This document shows positions 5,902 through 5,973 of a DNA stretch of 5,973 nt, one piece after another. Both the position numbers and the translations under genes were made by a program. The notes beneath the pieces are model-generated. The model searched no databases. It was not told where the DNA came from and was given only the letters and a program-made list of their open reading frames with translations. The stretch's first letter is position 1. Every line of letters starts with the position of its first letter. The DNA comes from Candidatus Delongbacteria bacterium (GTDB lineage: Bacteria > Bacteroidota > Bacteroidia > Bacteroidales > ML635J-15). The stretch covers positions 1 to 5,973 of the forward strand of contig JAQIDD010000339.1 of the NCBI GenBank assembly GCA_027858215.1. The letters are read 5' to 3'.

Positions 5902-5973
5902 ATGTATTATCAAAAATCAATAAAATACCTTGTGCTTGCAATTTTTACTTGCCTTGCAATGTACGGAAATTCC
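5902..5973 (+). CDS. N-terminus of an exported protein, probable fourth family member (3' end missing)
   Basis: ATG at 5902 opens a frame of 24 codons to the right edge: MYYQKSIKYLVLAIFTCLAM and four more residues. It begins 5 bases after the stop of lipoprotein 3, which matches the tight spacing of the array. The sequence is an export leader: Lys residues, then a hydrophobic core (YLVLAIF). Aligned without gaps to the leader of lipoprotein 3 it shares 9 of the first 21 residues, including IK, IFT and L at matching positions, and 15 of 18 bases over codons 11-16. Whether a lipobox Cys follows cannot be seen; the Cys in FTC has a poor lipobox context. Confidence 0.6.
   Translation, partial: MYYQKSIKYLVLAIFTCLAMYGNS

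Overview
The window reads as a piece of a Bacteroidota (Bacteroidetes) chromosome. The evidence is a complete type IX secretion (T9SS) type A sorting tail on the second gene, GIGTxNP-type fibre repeats with the HLP-containing C-terminal domain usual in this phylum, Cys-anchored lipoproteins, A/T-rich leaders without Shine-Dalgarno sequences, and low GC (about 27% by hand count in the last lipoprotein gene). I cannot assign a genus.

Layout, all on the + strand. (1) From the left edge to 2033 is the 3' part of a large tail-fibre-like surface protein. Its frame is open through the left edge, so the true start lies outside the window. It carries two WNTAY-type repeats, five GIGTxNP-type repeats and a C-terminal chaperone-like coiled-coil domain. 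(2) 2073-4235 encodes a 720-residue secreted protein with a signal peptide, a large, mostly helical-looking body of unknown function, a Cys-rich stretch, a short beta-type linker and a T9SS sorting tail. (3) 4243-4785, 4775-5308 and 5315-5896 are three consecutive, divergent paralogues encoding small lipoproteins (180, 177 and 193 residues). A fourth gene begins at 5902 and runs off the right edge. Its leader resembles that of the third lipoprotein.

Gaps between genes are 39, 7, -11, 6 and 5 bases. From 2073 onward the genes look like one transcription unit, possibly including the fibre gene. No phage structural, lysis, integrase or packaging genes are visible, and there are no RNA genes, insertion sequences or CRISPR arrays. 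There is no gene-free stretch longer than 39 bases.

All products are predicted to be exported: a fibre-like protein, a T9SS-delivered protein and a set of lipoproteins. The simplest inference is a cell-surface module. The most unusual feature is the tandem lipoprotein family. Its members have diverged strongly, but two of them share a 78-base, nearly identical (71/78), GC-richer 3' end with a sharp upstream boundary.
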